Assembly (NCBI GenBank): GCA_025174535.1
Contig: JALBUN010000018.1
Coordinates: 1-64,000, forward strand
Reading direction: 5' to 3'
Origin: Cantharellus purpuraceus
Lineage: Eukaryota > Basidiomycota > Agaricomycetes > Cantharellales > Hydnaceae
DNA length: 64,000 nt
A program made the translations under genes and the position numbers. Position 1 is the first letter of the stretch; every line of letters starts with the position of its first letter. The notes under the pieces were generated by a model that made no database searches, was not told where the DNA came from, and worked only from the letters and a program-made list of their open reading frames with translations. Positions 1 through 12,400 of this stretch are shown here, piece by piece.

Positions 1-1969
1 CTCGTTCGTGGTGCCTCTGCGACACCAGAAGGTACGCCTGCAGCTAGCACACCGCCAGCTGCACACAAACGCAAGCATGATGCTGTTGATGAAGATGGAG
101 ATTCCAGCGCTCTCCAACCGACTGATCCATCAACGGTAGTTTTGTCGCGCGACTCATCTCGACCTCGTCTTACCGTCTCCCGACATCCCGTCTTCATCCC
201 ATCTACTGATGGCTCTCCTTTCCATCTAACTGACCTATCTGCTGTAAACCGACAGTTGGACAAAGTCGGCTTCAAGTATGCTCCTGCGGGTTTAGCGGAT
301 CCGGGGGCTGCCATTCCCTATCGAACCATCGAGAGTCAACCTATGAGCACGAGGGTCAGTTGGGAAGATCGGAGTCCGTTGGTCAGAGTCACTCAGGACG
401 GTCTCGGTCTGGCGAGCGACAAGGGATTTAGGAGCGCCAGGAGCAACGTTGGCGTACAAGAAGGCCGCTGGTACATGGAAATCAGGGTGAGACCACTCTG
501 GAGAGGCAGGAATTACCGGGGGTGCTCATGTCAGGTTGGGATGGGGCAGGAGAGAAGCTCCACTCAACGGGCCTGTGGGTCTTGACGGTTATAGCTATGG
601 GATGCGTGACAAAACCGGCGAGAAGGTCACTCTTTCTCGGCCCAGACCTTATGGACGACCCTTCGGTACTGGCGATGTGGTTGGGCTCTATATATCCCTT
701 CCTCCCCGACGGCAGCCAAATCCAAATGATCCAGATGACCCTGCCCACATTCATCGTGAACGCATCCCGATTGACTTCAAAGGCCAGGAGTACTTCGAAT
801 CGCTAGATTATCCTCAATCTAAAGAAATGATTGCGCTCATGGACCACCCATCAAAGACAGCAAAGGCCGACCCGCCACATCCACCGAAGAAATCAGCTAC
901 CGTCAAGAACCTTCCAAATGACCGTGCCAGAATCAAACCTGTTATGCGAAAGACTGTTCCACAGCGTATGCTTTCCATACTTCCTGGTTCAAAAATCGCG
1001 TTCTTTGTCAATGGTGAATGCCAAGGTATTGCATTCCAAGATATCTATGACTACCTACAACTGCGACCCACGTCTAGTTCAAGAAAGGCCAAAGAAAAAC
1101 AACGAAGAAACAAGGACGGTCCGCTGGAACACGCCGAAAATCATTTCGATGATGGCACTTTAGGCTATTATCCTTTTTTTTCACTATTTGGGGGCGCCCA
1201 GATCCACATGAATCCTGGCCCAAACTTTGTGTTCCCACCACCACCAGACGTGGATGCGTTGCTCTCTTCGTCGCCTCTTTCGAGCCAACAATGCACCTGG
1301 CGACCCATGTCGGAACGGTATCCAGAGTTCATGGCCCAACAATGGGCACTGGACGTCAAAGAAGAAGCTGACTACAAAGCAGAAATCGAAAGGAATGAAG
1401 TCCTTGAGGAGCAGGAAGAGAAAAAACGCGCACAGAAAGAGAGGAGACGTAAAGCAGACGCTGCGCGCAGAAAACGGAAGGCCGAAGAGAAGAAAGCAGC
1501 CATGGCAGCAGCCGCTGCACTAGTACCTGGTTCCACGCCTATTCCAGATACGAGCGCTATGCCTGTTGTATCTTCTGTTTCCTCTTTTATTCCTTCGTTT
1601 GCAGCATCAGCAACTGTCGACATGAACATAGAGAATGCAATTCTGGCATCAGCGGGCTCCGCAGTGACACGGACGCCGACACCAAATCCCGTAAAGGACG
1701 AACAGCCCCAACTTGATCATGAACTAGACATTTTGCGTGGCTCGTCTGTTGCCCAAACGCCTCCATCCAGCGACTTTGGTGGTCATGCGCAATTGGACGA
1801 ATGGCAGTCGGACGGACAATCTGACGATGAGATGGCAACCGCAGCGCGAGAGTTCGAAGTTGAAGCAGAATCTGTTGATCAGCAAGACCGCGAGTTCACA
1901 GAGGAATCAGCGCCTCCATCACGACCACCTGGATTCCAGGAGTATTCAACAAGTTGGATGGACCCATAA
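1..1969 (+). CDS. BRE2: COMPASS histone H3K4 methyltransferase subunit, Bre2/Ash2 family (5' partial)
   Basis: The protein is a SPRY-domain subunit of COMPASS, which methylates histone H3 lysine 4 in the nucleus. The reading frame is open from base 1, so the start lies outside the window. The SPRY core begins at EGRWYMEIRV (near 460-490) and continues with HVRLGWGRREAPLNGP, DGYSYGMRDKTGEKVTLS and GDVVGLYISLPPRRQ; the second half carries FFVNGECQG and DDGTLGYYPFFSLF, all in the order expected for fungal Ash2/Bre2. A Lys/Glu-rich coiled-coil segment lies near 1360-1500, followed by a long acidic Ser/Thr/Pro tail ending at TAA 1967-1969. Codons before and after about 490 are in different frames, and no GT..AG pair in the gap restores the frame; dropping one base near 490 would. 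This is a frameshift in the sequence or the assembly. Family call is firm, integrity is not. Confidence 0.9.
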
Positions 1970-2184
1970 CAAAAGAGAGTAAACTCAGTACAAATATACA
2001 TCGGTCATCAGATGGTACAAGAGTAGACACTTAGGAATTGGGGCTCCTCGCATCTACTTCGCTTTCGAAAGTCCTGACTGGTCGGGTATAAGGAAATGAA
2101 GAAGGAATAAATACAATACAACATCGGTTGGAGGATGGTAATCGCTACAATACGCGAAAAGACTCCAATAGGAGAGGTTTAATT

Positions 2185-5100
2185 TTAATTACAGTGTGGT
2201 GGTGGTGGTGGTGGTGGTGGTGGTGGTGGTGGTGCACGGATTGAATAACTAACCAGATACATGTGAGTATAAGGCGTGTAGGATGAACTTCTTGAGCATA
2301 CCCGACAGTTTGTCCAACTCCTTTTTCGCGTTCCACCCGTATATCGAACTCCAATTCTCCAGTGGTCTCATCCCAGCGTACACTACACCAATTTCGCCGA
2401 CCCATGATGTACTTTGACTTGGCTGAATTGCCATTGGGATCCTTTCCAAACAATGGGACCTGAAAAAAAAAAAAAAACAGGTTTAGATAGGAACTCCATG
2501 GTGATTCATATGACTTACCATGGTCTCGTCAGTATCCGCATAATGCATTGATCGATGTTGTTTGTCAGCCAGCATCGACACCATGGACAATGCTCCCACT
2601 GGTGGGCTGTAACAAGAACACATAATTAGCATCCTAGAGACATGTTTATTCCTGCAAAAAAACAGCGTACGGAGTATTTACGATCGCGCTAGTGACAATG
2701 TTGAGCATATACCGGTGGTCGTAGGCAGAATCTAATGCCAGATCTTTACCCCTCGCTAGTGTTTTAAATACACCGACTGCAGCACAATGCACATCCCCTG
2801 ACAAAAAGGTGACACGGATCCGTTTGACTTCGGCAAACTCTTGCATCCGCTCAATAAACCAATTCCGCTCTTTCTATATCATAGGAATCAGCAGAACGGA
2901 AAACGTCATTGAGTTTCAGAAACCTTATGCCCCTTGGCTGTCCAATGATCGTTCTAATAACAAGTCAAACAGGTGTTATGGCAGGTAAAGGCCCATGCTT
3001 ACTAGATCATCCAACAACTCCGCATCCGAATTAAACTTGTTCACCATTGATGACAACCCCAATGAACCCGTTTTACCGAGCGCTATGATAGGGTTAAGTT
3101 TGGATTCCAACGCAGACCTACCGTTGCATTATGTATCTCAACGTCAAGCTGCTGATACAAAAGTGGAATGCATACTCAAGGAAGTTCATTCGAGGGTATG
3201 CAATTGGGATGCCAAGCTGAACAATCAGATGTTCTACGCCTTCTGGTAACCGATACAAAGCGTCCATCACAGTTTGGTATTGGAAGGGACTGCACACTTG
3301 ATCCTTTCTCCGCTCGGCTCTTTTGCAATTCCATATCAGTGACTAGATTTTAAGCGACAACACACCCAAACCTGCAGTCCAGCATAAGCATCGACACCTT
3401 TGGCCCCAAACACGTAAGAATGGAATGCGAAGGGTAAGGTATGTATGCGCCATTGCCACCGATTACTGTGCTCTGGAAGGTGTGTTCATGAGGTTGACGG
3501 TTGACACCATCAACTGCGACAACAATGAAACATTGAAACAGAAGAAAAAAGAAATAGCCTCGAGATCCAATGCTGAGGCAAAGCTGGTATCAGTCAGTGA
3601 CCGAGGATGAGGTTGCAAGACTTACGTCGAGAAGACAGGCGAAGTCTGAAGCTCGGCAGGATCTAAGACGTGTCAATATAGCCGTTAAAGGTAACTTAGT
3701 CATACTCACAGCTTCCAAATCCATCAATGCTACAGAAAATATAAATACAAGCATTATTTCATATGCGGTTTCACATACAGATCATGATCATCAAGCCTAG
3801 AAGCCACCTCCGTAAATGGAATGCATGCTTGAAGTGAAACCACTCACATATTCGCCATGGGTCTGGGCGTCCCAGTCAGGTTGGTGACTCAATGAGTTTG
3901 ACTTTATGCACTCACATTGTGCTGTTGGCACGTGCAAAGGCACCTGAACGGAAGACAAGGCAATAATGATTGAAGTAGAATCTGGAATTCACTGAGGTAA
4001 GATTGTTTATTGTAGACCAATTTACTAGAAACAGACCGATTGACGGCCGATAAAATTTCCTAGAAGTGATCGACATTATTCCTGGTTATGGAGGATAGAG
4101 ATATAGAATCGTACATCAGTCAAAGGATAAGCCCTTTTTTGAGCGGGACTTTTTGTATTTATCCAATCTTGGAGCTCTGGTTCACGAGTAAGCCTGTTGA
4201 TCGAGAGAAATATCAGGCGAGTGTTCATGAGAGTGAAGTCATCAGGCCTACGCATCACAATACAATTGGTCACCACCGCCAACGAGAACATGGTACGGTG
4301 TCTTCGAATGTTTCGCGAGTAAGTCCGTCCATACTGGATCCCTCCCACTAAGAAAACCCGGTCCCCGAAAGTCATCTGGGTTTATCCCAGCCTACGAGTA
4401 GCATACCGACATCAGACGCCATGTCAACATACATGTGATGCTGACGTACACTGAAACCGTTGCACTGTGAGGTCAAAGCAGGTGAGGGACTTCAAAAAAT
4501 CACCGAGAGGTGCTATGCTTAACAGAATGGGCAGCCCAACGCATGTTCTGATTCCTCCCAGGCACGAAGAATTCATACTCTTGGCCGTGATTGATACGGT
4601 AGCGAATGCTCATCTCAACCTCGGCGAGAGGAACCTCGAACATAAATCTCCAAAAGGTACAAGTACTGCGAACATGAGTATCAGAAAGAGTCTAATATCA
4701 TCCATGGAGATGGAGCGTAGTTAGAACCCGCTCACATGGTGCCTCCATCATAAACCCATATCTCATGTCCTGGAATGACATCCCTCCGAGCTTGAGAACT
4801 TTGAACAGGGGCAATGTCCTTCAAAGGCTTCATATTTTCAAAGGGAAGTGCTGCAAGCACGGGGGGGAGGCCATTGAATAATTCCGTGTCCTTAAGCCCT
4901 ATGCTTCTTGACCCTGATGACATCAGCCGACTATGACCTCCACCATTTTGAATAGAGCGCGGCCGTTCAGGGTCCCACTCTAGTGACAAACTGGGATGTG
5001 GATCATAAACTGACCCAGCATCAGCAGCTTTGATGTGGGAGATCAAAACTTCGCATGATCAACATTCAAAACGGTGCAACATATACGCACTGACAATTAA

Positions 5101-5600
5101 ACAAGCTGCTCTATAATTGCCTTGGGAATCTACGGTGTCATATCTCAGAAGCGGCCCACACATGACCTGCAAGTGGGGATTCATTCGAGGGGGTGCTTGA
5201 TCCCGTTGGCGGTGAGACCGTTCGAGAGCCGTAGTCGACCCCAAGCTTGACATAGAAGTACGTGACTTCCCGTCTTCAGAAGGTCGGCGACTTGAGGCAA
5301 CCGAATGTTCTGGTGATGGTTGTATTCCATGGCTTGTCGCGATCCGGGGTACGAAAGGCTGAGCAAAGCTGAGCAACTGAGATCGCTAAAAAAGAAACAT
5401 TAACCGTCACACCTCATTCATAGGATCTACATGTTCAACAGCAGTAAAATGACCGTTGACTGAGCGCTGTGGATTTTCGTATCGCTGGTTTTCCTAAACT
5501 CCGGCCGTCAGGGCCGACATTTCAACTTATGGTGCTGCGAAGGAGAAGCATAACCTACATGAGCTGCTTTGCGTGCTGCTTTCCACCCTGGATTATCCAT
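2185..5600 (-). CDS. PhoD-like metallophosphatase domain protein (multi-exon)
   Basis: Many small exons on the minus strand join into a fungal PhoD-like (alkaline phosphatase D superfamily) protein. The likely start is the ATG at 5600 (MDNPGWKAARKAAHVGYA). Later exons give CGPLLRYDTVDSQG (near 5150), TADAGSVYDPHPSLSLEWDP (near 5000), HEIWVYDGG, FEVPLAEVEMSIRY and FFVPGRNQNMRWAA (4700-4520), HVLVGGGDQLYCD (near 4260), DDHDLIDGFGS split by an intron (3800-3720), VTFLSGDVHCAAVGVFKTL (near 2800) and SKYIMGRRNWC (near 2400). The VGGGDQ, DDHD and SGDVH motifs are the usual metal-site motifs of this superfamily. After an intron at about 2256-2308 the last exon encodes a run of Pro and stops at 2187-2185. 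Members lie in the cytosol or at membranes; the substrate cannot be told. The exon chain looks intact. Confidence 0.87.
2197..2234. repeat. (TGG/CCA)n microsatellite in the PhoD-like gene
   Basis: A pure trinucleotide run of about twelve TGG units on the plus strand. Read on the minus strand after the last intron of the phosphatase gene it encodes consecutive prolines just before the stop codon. Without that splice the same DNA reads as poly-His in another frame. Confidence 0.9.
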
Positions 5601-6068
5601 AGATGCGCTAGAATATGGGCTAATCAAGAATTGCAAATGAGACGTCGAGCATGTAGTCAAGTTCAAGGACAGTACATCTGTCGCGCTTGCCACTTAGCGC
5701 TGATCGTAGCGCTGCCGAGGACAGCTTAGGGATTCCGACAGTACACAACAGCGCTCGGTGCAGACGGGCCGAGCGGAACCACCCTGCAGAGCGCTTCGAA
5801 CATCCATTTGGCCGGTTTCCTGGGACGAATACATCCAGTTGAGCGGCAATTGTACATGGTGAGTCGAGTCCCGACAAACTTTGCAAGACCCTCTAGTTTT
5901 CATATGGAGAGTTAGGATGGATGGATAATTCCAGAATTTCCCACCCCAGATCTGCCTATATTCAATAATACCACGACGTCATAAAATTCGACGATAGTCC
6001 CAGTATCTAAATTTTGAGCCACTTGTATGGTGACCGGTGATGGATTGAAATTTTAAAGATCATTGAAA
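5601..6068. other. Intergenic, PhoD-like promoter side and CAP 3' side
   Basis: About 470 bp between the likely start of the phosphatase gene and the last frame assigned to CAP. It contains only short overlapping frames on both strands and no domain I recognise. The 5' UTR of the phosphatase and the 3' UTR of CAP should lie here. Confidence 0.5.
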
Positions 6069-7914
6069 CTAAATGTGCATGACACTCAACGTCATAAAAA
6101 AATTTCGTGTATATATATTTATTGGAGGCCTAACAGCATTCCCGACAGCACATAATCCCCGCTTAGCAGTCATTATACTATATCCTAAGCGGTATACTCT
6201 ACAAATCAAGGTAACAAGCTTTCCCATCGTTGAACACCAGGACTGCTTCTCCTCAAAGACACCACCTTCTTCACCATCTACAGGTAAGCTTCCATTGATA
6301 CTACTGCACTTGACAGTAATAATCTCGATGCCCAGACAAGTGCGGGAAAGATAGATCTGGCGGGGATCTGTTGAGTCCAACTGGATCGTAAATGCGCTGC
6401 CGGTGATCTGTAGTGCAAATGAGGAGGAATTAGTGGCAGACACGCTTGCGATAAGAGTCTACAAGAAGGAACGCTTGGTGCAATTGACTTGAGAGGAGTG
6501 AGTATGTTAATAGATGACAAACTTGCCCAGGGTGCTGGCATTCACTTTGCCGTTCATTTGAAATATTCTTGCAGCCAGAGTGACGGTATGATTTAGCTTA
6601 GTCTTATCTACGACCACACTTGTGTCGTTCTCGTAATATTCCTAGAGTCGGAAATTGTCAGCGCGAGGCCGAAAGGATCTGGTCAGCATGACTGACCATG
6701 ACCCACTTGCTTCCAAAGCAAACTTGGAGTGTTTCCGATGCTGGAGGCTTGGATGGTTCTGTTTAAGGTGTAGACAGTATAAGGTGGATCGCTGATATAT
6801 CATAGGGGCCCATACCCCGAAAAAGTCGAGCTCACTCTGAGCTCAAGATCCTCGTGTGTCTTCTGTGATTTGTCCATTTTATGCAACCCCTTGCAGACTT
6901 CCTCTCCTCGGTTGAGTTCCGCTAATATAGCTGCTGCCCCGCCGATGCCGTTGGCAGGTGAGGAAAGTCTGCTGGAGCTGGTGGCGGAAGCTCGCTGGCA
7001 GAACTTGGCGGCTTGTTGCTAGACACTGGAACCCCCTGAAATTTTGATCAGGAAAATGGCAAACATAGCACCGTCTTGGCATTCCAGAAGAGACCAGTTG
7101 TGTGAAACTCCACGACGTACTTCCACAATGCTTCTAGGATTGCCAAATAGCTCCGGACCCATTCGAATCCCTCCGGAGGCCAAGAGTTGAGGGACCAACA
7201 AGTGTATAATATAGATTGTACCCACTTCTCCTTGTATTTAATAACAGGGTTCCCATAAACCCTTCATCTCTGCATTGATCACTCAGCACACGACTGTCCA
7301 TGCATCAAAATACCAGAATAGACTTACAACATTGACCCATGTAATGCCTCAGCTTCCCTCGAAAATCAACGAAAGATGTTATCCCATTCGCTGCGTTTTG
7401 AATACTTGATGACTATTCTCTCCAGGCTTGCCTGTAGAGTGCTGAGGATATCCTTTAACGACTTCTCATCGGGCTTCGTACATGCTGATGCAAAGAATAG
7501 ACGGAAAATCGGCGAACCCCTTCTCAAACATGGAGCACCTATGCTAGTACGTGTGAACAATATACAGTAGCCATGCTCGTGCACCACACCTGATCTATCA
7601 TGAGTGATCCAGCAAATGACTTAGTGAGCACGACAAAGGGTTTCACAGCGACCTCCACTACACTCTCATCAAACAGTTGTGTGACATGCGACTAGGGAAG
7701 CGGGGGAGGGGGTGGAGGGCTGGGGTTTCCGGGTGGATGTCTGGCCTTGGGAAGGGGAAGCCCCAGCTGAAGCAAACACTGTAGCTCCAATGTCGCAGCC
7801 TGCCCGGCTTTGCAGAAACACATGTAAGTGTTGAGAAATAAATGCTTGCGATTACCAGGGGCCTTGTATGTATGCGCCTTATAGTTGCTAGTGAGTTTAG
7901 ACCCCTTGAGACAT
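6069..7914 (-). CDS. SRV2: Adenylyl cyclase-associated protein (CAP/Srv2), actin-monomer recycling
   Basis: CAP links Ras-adenylyl cyclase signalling to actin turnover in the cytosol. Minus-strand exons give the helical folded domain (FFASACTKPDEKSLKDILSTL near 7470; WVRSYLAILEALWKYVVEFH and TTGLFWNAK near 7170-7080), a proline-rich linker, the WH2-like block GGAAAILAELNRGEE plus KGLHKMDKSQKTHEDLELR near 6950-6840, and the beta-helix CARP domain (EYYENDTSVVVDKTKLNHTV near 6640-6600; FALQITGSAFTIQLDSTDP near 6410-6360). The start is tentative: an ATG giving MSQGV occurs at 7914 and again at 8011, because a 97-bp segment containing it is duplicated. The frame changes between the linker (near 6990) and GGAAAI (near 6960) without an obvious intron, and the last 20 or so codons do not match the family C-terminus. 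The 3' boundary (6069) is the end of the open frame. Confidence 0.8.
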
Positions 7915-8074
7915 GGCTTCACAAGTAGGGGTATTAGATAGAAGAGATACACGCAAATGCAGCATGATAAGGATGATATAGTTGCTAGTGAGTTTAGACC
8001 CCTTGAGACATGGCTTCACAAGTAGGGGTATTAGATAGAAGAGATACACGCAAATGCAGCATGATAAGGATGAT
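7881..8074. repeat. Exact 97-bp tandem duplication at the CAP 5' end
   Basis: Bases 7881-7977 and 7978-8074 are identical by eye. Each copy carries the minus-strand ATG (7914 and 8011) that could start CAP. Because 97 is not a multiple of three, the duplication cannot be translated as an in-frame repeat. Confidence 0.9.
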
Positions 8075-8135
8075 GCAGAAATGTAGGTTAGACGCCAGTC
8101 TGTTGTCGCCAAACTGTAACTGCGAACACTAAGCA

Positions 8136-9317
8136 TTACGAGCTAACTAGCAAACATGCTGCACTGCCCAGTTGACGGCGAACTTCATGGAAATCCACAT
8201 CATGTGCTAGGTTTGACAATCATTGGGAAGTCGTACGTCCATGAAACCAGGCAAGACACTCACAATCTTCCACTTCTCCCCATTTTTGGATTTGGCTATT
8301 AACTTCTACTTGGGACGCCAATGCAGCCTCTTCGACGGAGATCCTTCCACGCGCCAACGCTAAGGCTACTAGCAATGACTTCGACGCATAAATTGCACGT
8401 TCCGCAGCTACCAAAGTGTCGTCAACTATTTACTGAACACACTAATTATTCTAGGACTTACACGCCAGCTGCCAAGCATCCATAGCATCTAACACACACC
8501 GAAAGATCTCCTTTGTCTCCAAGGGTTGAGAACGCGACATAAGTGATCTGAAGACTCGTATGTCTGCCTTGAATTCCTCTCTTGCCCAGTCAAGCAAAGG
8601 AGACCAGTGTCGTGCTTGGAGCTCTACTAGGGCGGGAGGGTGGTCCTCGAAGAAACTAAACGATGTGAGCCGTAAATCCAAACTTATCGAATATCAACTT
8701 GCCAAATTGTATCGGTGTCGAGGTATTTCAAAAGGTTTTCTCTCACTTCAGCCCGAGTTTGCTCGTTTGAGAAGCTGTCAATCGCCCTTGCTGCAAGTGA
8801 AGTCTGAAGTCTTGGTCTGTAACGCTGTACAAGTATTAAGAATAACATACCATCGGCAGTGCAAAAGGCTTTATCAGTGTCTCTTGATTATCCCATTCGT
8901 GTGCAATCAAAGTAGCCAACAATTGCTTAGTTTTGGGAATAGTCAGCGTCGCTCCAGCAGGTGTTTTCAGTGGCCGTTTATCCAATGTCACCAGGAAGGA
9001 ATCTAGATACATTGAAGAGCGGATGTGTAGTTGCAATTTCTTAAGGCAACTATACCTGAACAATATTCGATGCCCACAGTTTTCCAGAATCGCTTCGCTG
9101 TCGCTTGTGCCCCTAGATGTATAGCATTAAGCTCTGTATAACTTTGCCCATGCAACACTGTCAACACGCAACTGTTTGTGGCCGTAATAGGCTGGCCGTC
9201 AACAGGATTTTCTATCCATCGGCAATTGGTCCTGTGCAACTTTCGCGCAAAAACCACTGTGTGAAAAGAGCTGGCTGGTAGTTCCCGGGTATGCGACCTT
9301 ACAAAGAGCCTGGACAT
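8136..9317 (-). CDS. ATP12: ATP12-like assembly factor of mitochondrial F1-ATP synthase
   Basis: ATP12 binds the F1 alpha subunit in the mitochondrial matrix and allows F1 assembly. The chosen start at 9317 gives MSRLFVRSHTRELPASSFH, a basic, Ser-rich leader fitting a targeting peptide. Exons then encode TAKRFWKTVGIE (near 9085), VTLDKRPLKTPAGATLTIP (near 8970), IAHEWDNQETLIKPFALPM (8910-8855), a segment near 8750 with AARAIDSFSNEQTRAEVREN, HPPALVELQARHWSPLLDWA (8640-8580), and AALASQVEVNSQIQKWGEVED (8330-8260). The last exon, after an intron beginning near 8264, encodes HDVDFHEVRRQLGSAACL and stops at 8138-8136. All blocks occur in the normal family order and length. A longer upstream frame to 9452 exists but would run into the MSH3 start, so the shorter one is preferred. 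Confidence 0.9.
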
Positions 9318-9435
9318 CCAATATGTCTGACTGTCCGACTCGCAGGATAAGTCGCGCGTGTAGACGCCGTGACGCTTCGTTGCTCTTTTCTGGCGGATCA
9401 ACCGCGAACACGGTCTCTTGTGGTGAGCCAACGCA
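9318..9435. promoter_or_regulatory. Short divergent promoter between ATP12 and MSH3
   Basis: Only about 118 bp separate the two inferred start codons, which point away from each other. Both core promoters and both 5' UTRs must fit here or overlap the coding regions. No clear TATA box is visible. Confidence 0.55.
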
Positions 9436-12400
9436 ATGAGGCCTAACGCCACAAAATCATCCTCCCAAGGTCAACAGACCATTTCCTCCTTCTTTTCGAA
9501 GAAAAGAAAGAGCTCACCGATTGATCTTACTGTCTCCAACGACCCGGACGCGCTTCTGCCGCGCTCAAAACGAATCAAGGAAGGAAATTGCGGATCGATG
9601 TCATCATCACTGCGTGACTTTGATTCGTCTGGGTCATCTTCTACTAGGTCACGAGTACTTTCAATTGATGAAGTAGATACAAGCGGTAAAGGCAAGGGGA
9701 ATGGGAAAGAGAAGGGATTGCAGCCCAGGTCTTCCTTTCGTGAAAAACTGGAGCGCAGAGACTTGGTTGAAAAGAAGAGATGTGCGTTGCAATCCGAGTC
9801 AGGGACATCGCAGTTGGCTAGGCACAGCGCCAGCAGTCTTACACAGTCTGAGGAGGACTCCTTGCCTCGGGAGAAAGGAGCGAGCAGCCACCAGCATCGA
9901 AAAAGCGGTTCGGTCATTGGCCCTGCTGGACTTCCATGCACACCACTTGAAGAGGCTGTAAGTGTCGTAGATCCCATTCATTTGCGCATCCTTAAACCAA
10001 TTATATTCAACCAGGTTATCCAATTCAAAAAGAAGTATCACGACACAGTACTTCTCATAGAAGTTGGATACAAGTACTGGTGAATACGGTGTTCAGTTTG
10101 TGACAGCAGTATTAATCAATGCCACAGTTTTTTTGGAGATGATGCCAAAGTAAATATTTCCTGGTTTTCAGAATTTCAACTCACCGAGAAGTTGTTGGGA
10201 AAGATTGCAGGAGAGGTCCTTGGCTTTTACTATGGATTGGATCGAAATTTTTTACGAACAAGCTGCCCGGAGCATAATCTGAAAGTCAATATCAAGAAGT
10301 CGGGTTATCTTCTATATCTAGCCATCTGACATGCTTAATGTGGCGTTCTTATAGGCTTGTTGCAGCAGGTTACAAGGTATATGATGTAAGATTTTCTCAA
10401 TTTCTTGATTACCCATTTTTCGCGGAGGTGGGAGTTGTATCCCAAGTCGAAACGGCTGCCCTCAAGAAGGCCAGTAGCAACCGCAACACCCTTTTTGACC
10501 GGGAGTTGACTCAATTGTATACACCTTCGACGTACGTCTTCGCAGTTGAATCGCTGTCTCCCCAGCTGACATCTCTCAAGCTTTGTGGATGATTTCGACT
10601 CGTCAGATGATTTCGGACAAACAGCACCGCCTCTCATGACTATAGTTGAGGAAACTCGTGGCGGCCTGGGCGCCGACGACAAGGTTCTCATCGGGCTCAT
10701 CAGTGTTGTCCCCTCTACGGGCGAGGTAGTCTACGATCAATTCTCCGGTCAGTCTATTTTACAGAAACAAGTCACACTGCTTACATTAAGATAGACACCT
10801 TATTAAGGACAGAACTTGAGGTAATCTCTATTCTCAATTCGCTGTACCGTTTGATGCATTGCCAACTATCAGACGAGACTCGCACATATTCGACCTTGCG
10901 AACTCCTCCTCCCGCCTAGTCTGAGCACACCAACGGAAAAGATGCTTCGCCATTTTGCAGACCATGGGTTATTTACATTCACTTCCCTTTCGATATCAGA
11001 GTTTACATGGATTTGTAGGCATTCTGGAACAATAAGAGTCGAGAGAATTGAACATCAGTTAAGCTATTCGGAAGAATTTGACTACATCTCAGGGCTTTTT
11101 TTGAAGCAATCGGGTAGGATTGAAGATAGTACGATGTGCCTTGAAGCTGATAGCATCGTCTAGATCGGATCGCGTCAGCTATCACTGATTTACCGCAACT
11201 GGTTGTCATTGCTCTCGCTGTCACTCTCAAGCATCTTTTAGCCTTTGGATTGTCTGACACTCTGTTACAAATTAAATTCTTCCAAAAGTTCGCAACGCGT
11301 GCGCACATGTCACTCGATTCCAGCGCTTTGAAAAATCTGTGAGTATCAGGGATGATCATTCTAACCGTATGCTTACCCATTGTAGAGAAATTTTTCGAAA
11401 TCAAACTGATTTCACCGAGAGAGGGACGTTATTTTCTGTTTTAGACCATACTAGGACTGCCTTTGGAAAGCGACTCCTCAAGTCATGGATAAGCCGACCA
11501 TTGGTTGACAAAGAGTTCGTCGATCCACTCCGATGCCTGTCATGACTAAATAGCCAATGGCATAGGCTTTTGCAAGAACGTATGGACGCAGTAGAGGAGG
11601 TCAGGCTTGGTGATTCCCCAAAATTAAGCCTTTTGAGAGGCCTCTTGAAAGGTTTGCCCGACCTCGCCAGAGGGTTGTGTAGTATACAGTACAGTAGAGT
11701 GAGTGGCCCTCTTCTTTCTGAATTCCCGGCTAAAAACAATTTGTTAAATCAGTCTACGCCTAAAGAGCTAGCGACTTTCGTCACTGCTATGCACCGCGTT
11801 GCTGTTACATTCCCAGCCTTTAGTGCACCTGCCAATGTTGACTGTTCGTCCAGTTGGTGGAGAAATATTGTGTTCGCCCTGCCTACCTTAAAGACTCCCA
11901 TGGAGACTATTTTAGCCTCTATTAATCTCCATCGGGCTCGCGATAACCGTAAGACAGAAATGTGGAGGGACCCTGAAAAGTTCCCACCCTTGGAAAATGC
12001 TCAAGTCTCTGTCATGGCTGTGGAAAGTGACCTAGCAGAAGAACTCAAGAGAAGTTGAGCTTCACTGGTTGATTATGGACATGAATTCACCTCTACTACG
12101 CAGTTCGTAAACTCCTCAAAATGCCGAGCTTAAACTATGTTCGCGTCCTCGGTGATGAGGTGACTCGTTTCTGCAATGAATACACAATATTAAATATCAT
12201 TGACGTCAAATATTCCGTAACTCAGTTCCTCATTGAGATTCCCAAGGAGCGGGCGTCCTCTGTACCCGCAAAGTGGGTTCGGATGGGAAGGTAAGAACTT
12301 CTAGATATATTGCGACAGAACACTGATGTGGTTCTAGTACCAAGAATGTTGTGCGCTTCCACACTCCCGAGATACGCCAACTGCTTCGGGAGAGAGAGCA

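Noticed and set aside
2145..2453. A protein with a poly-His run
   Set aside because: Splicing a canonical intron at about 2256-2308 shifts the run to poly-Pro and gives the expected end of the PhoD-like protein.
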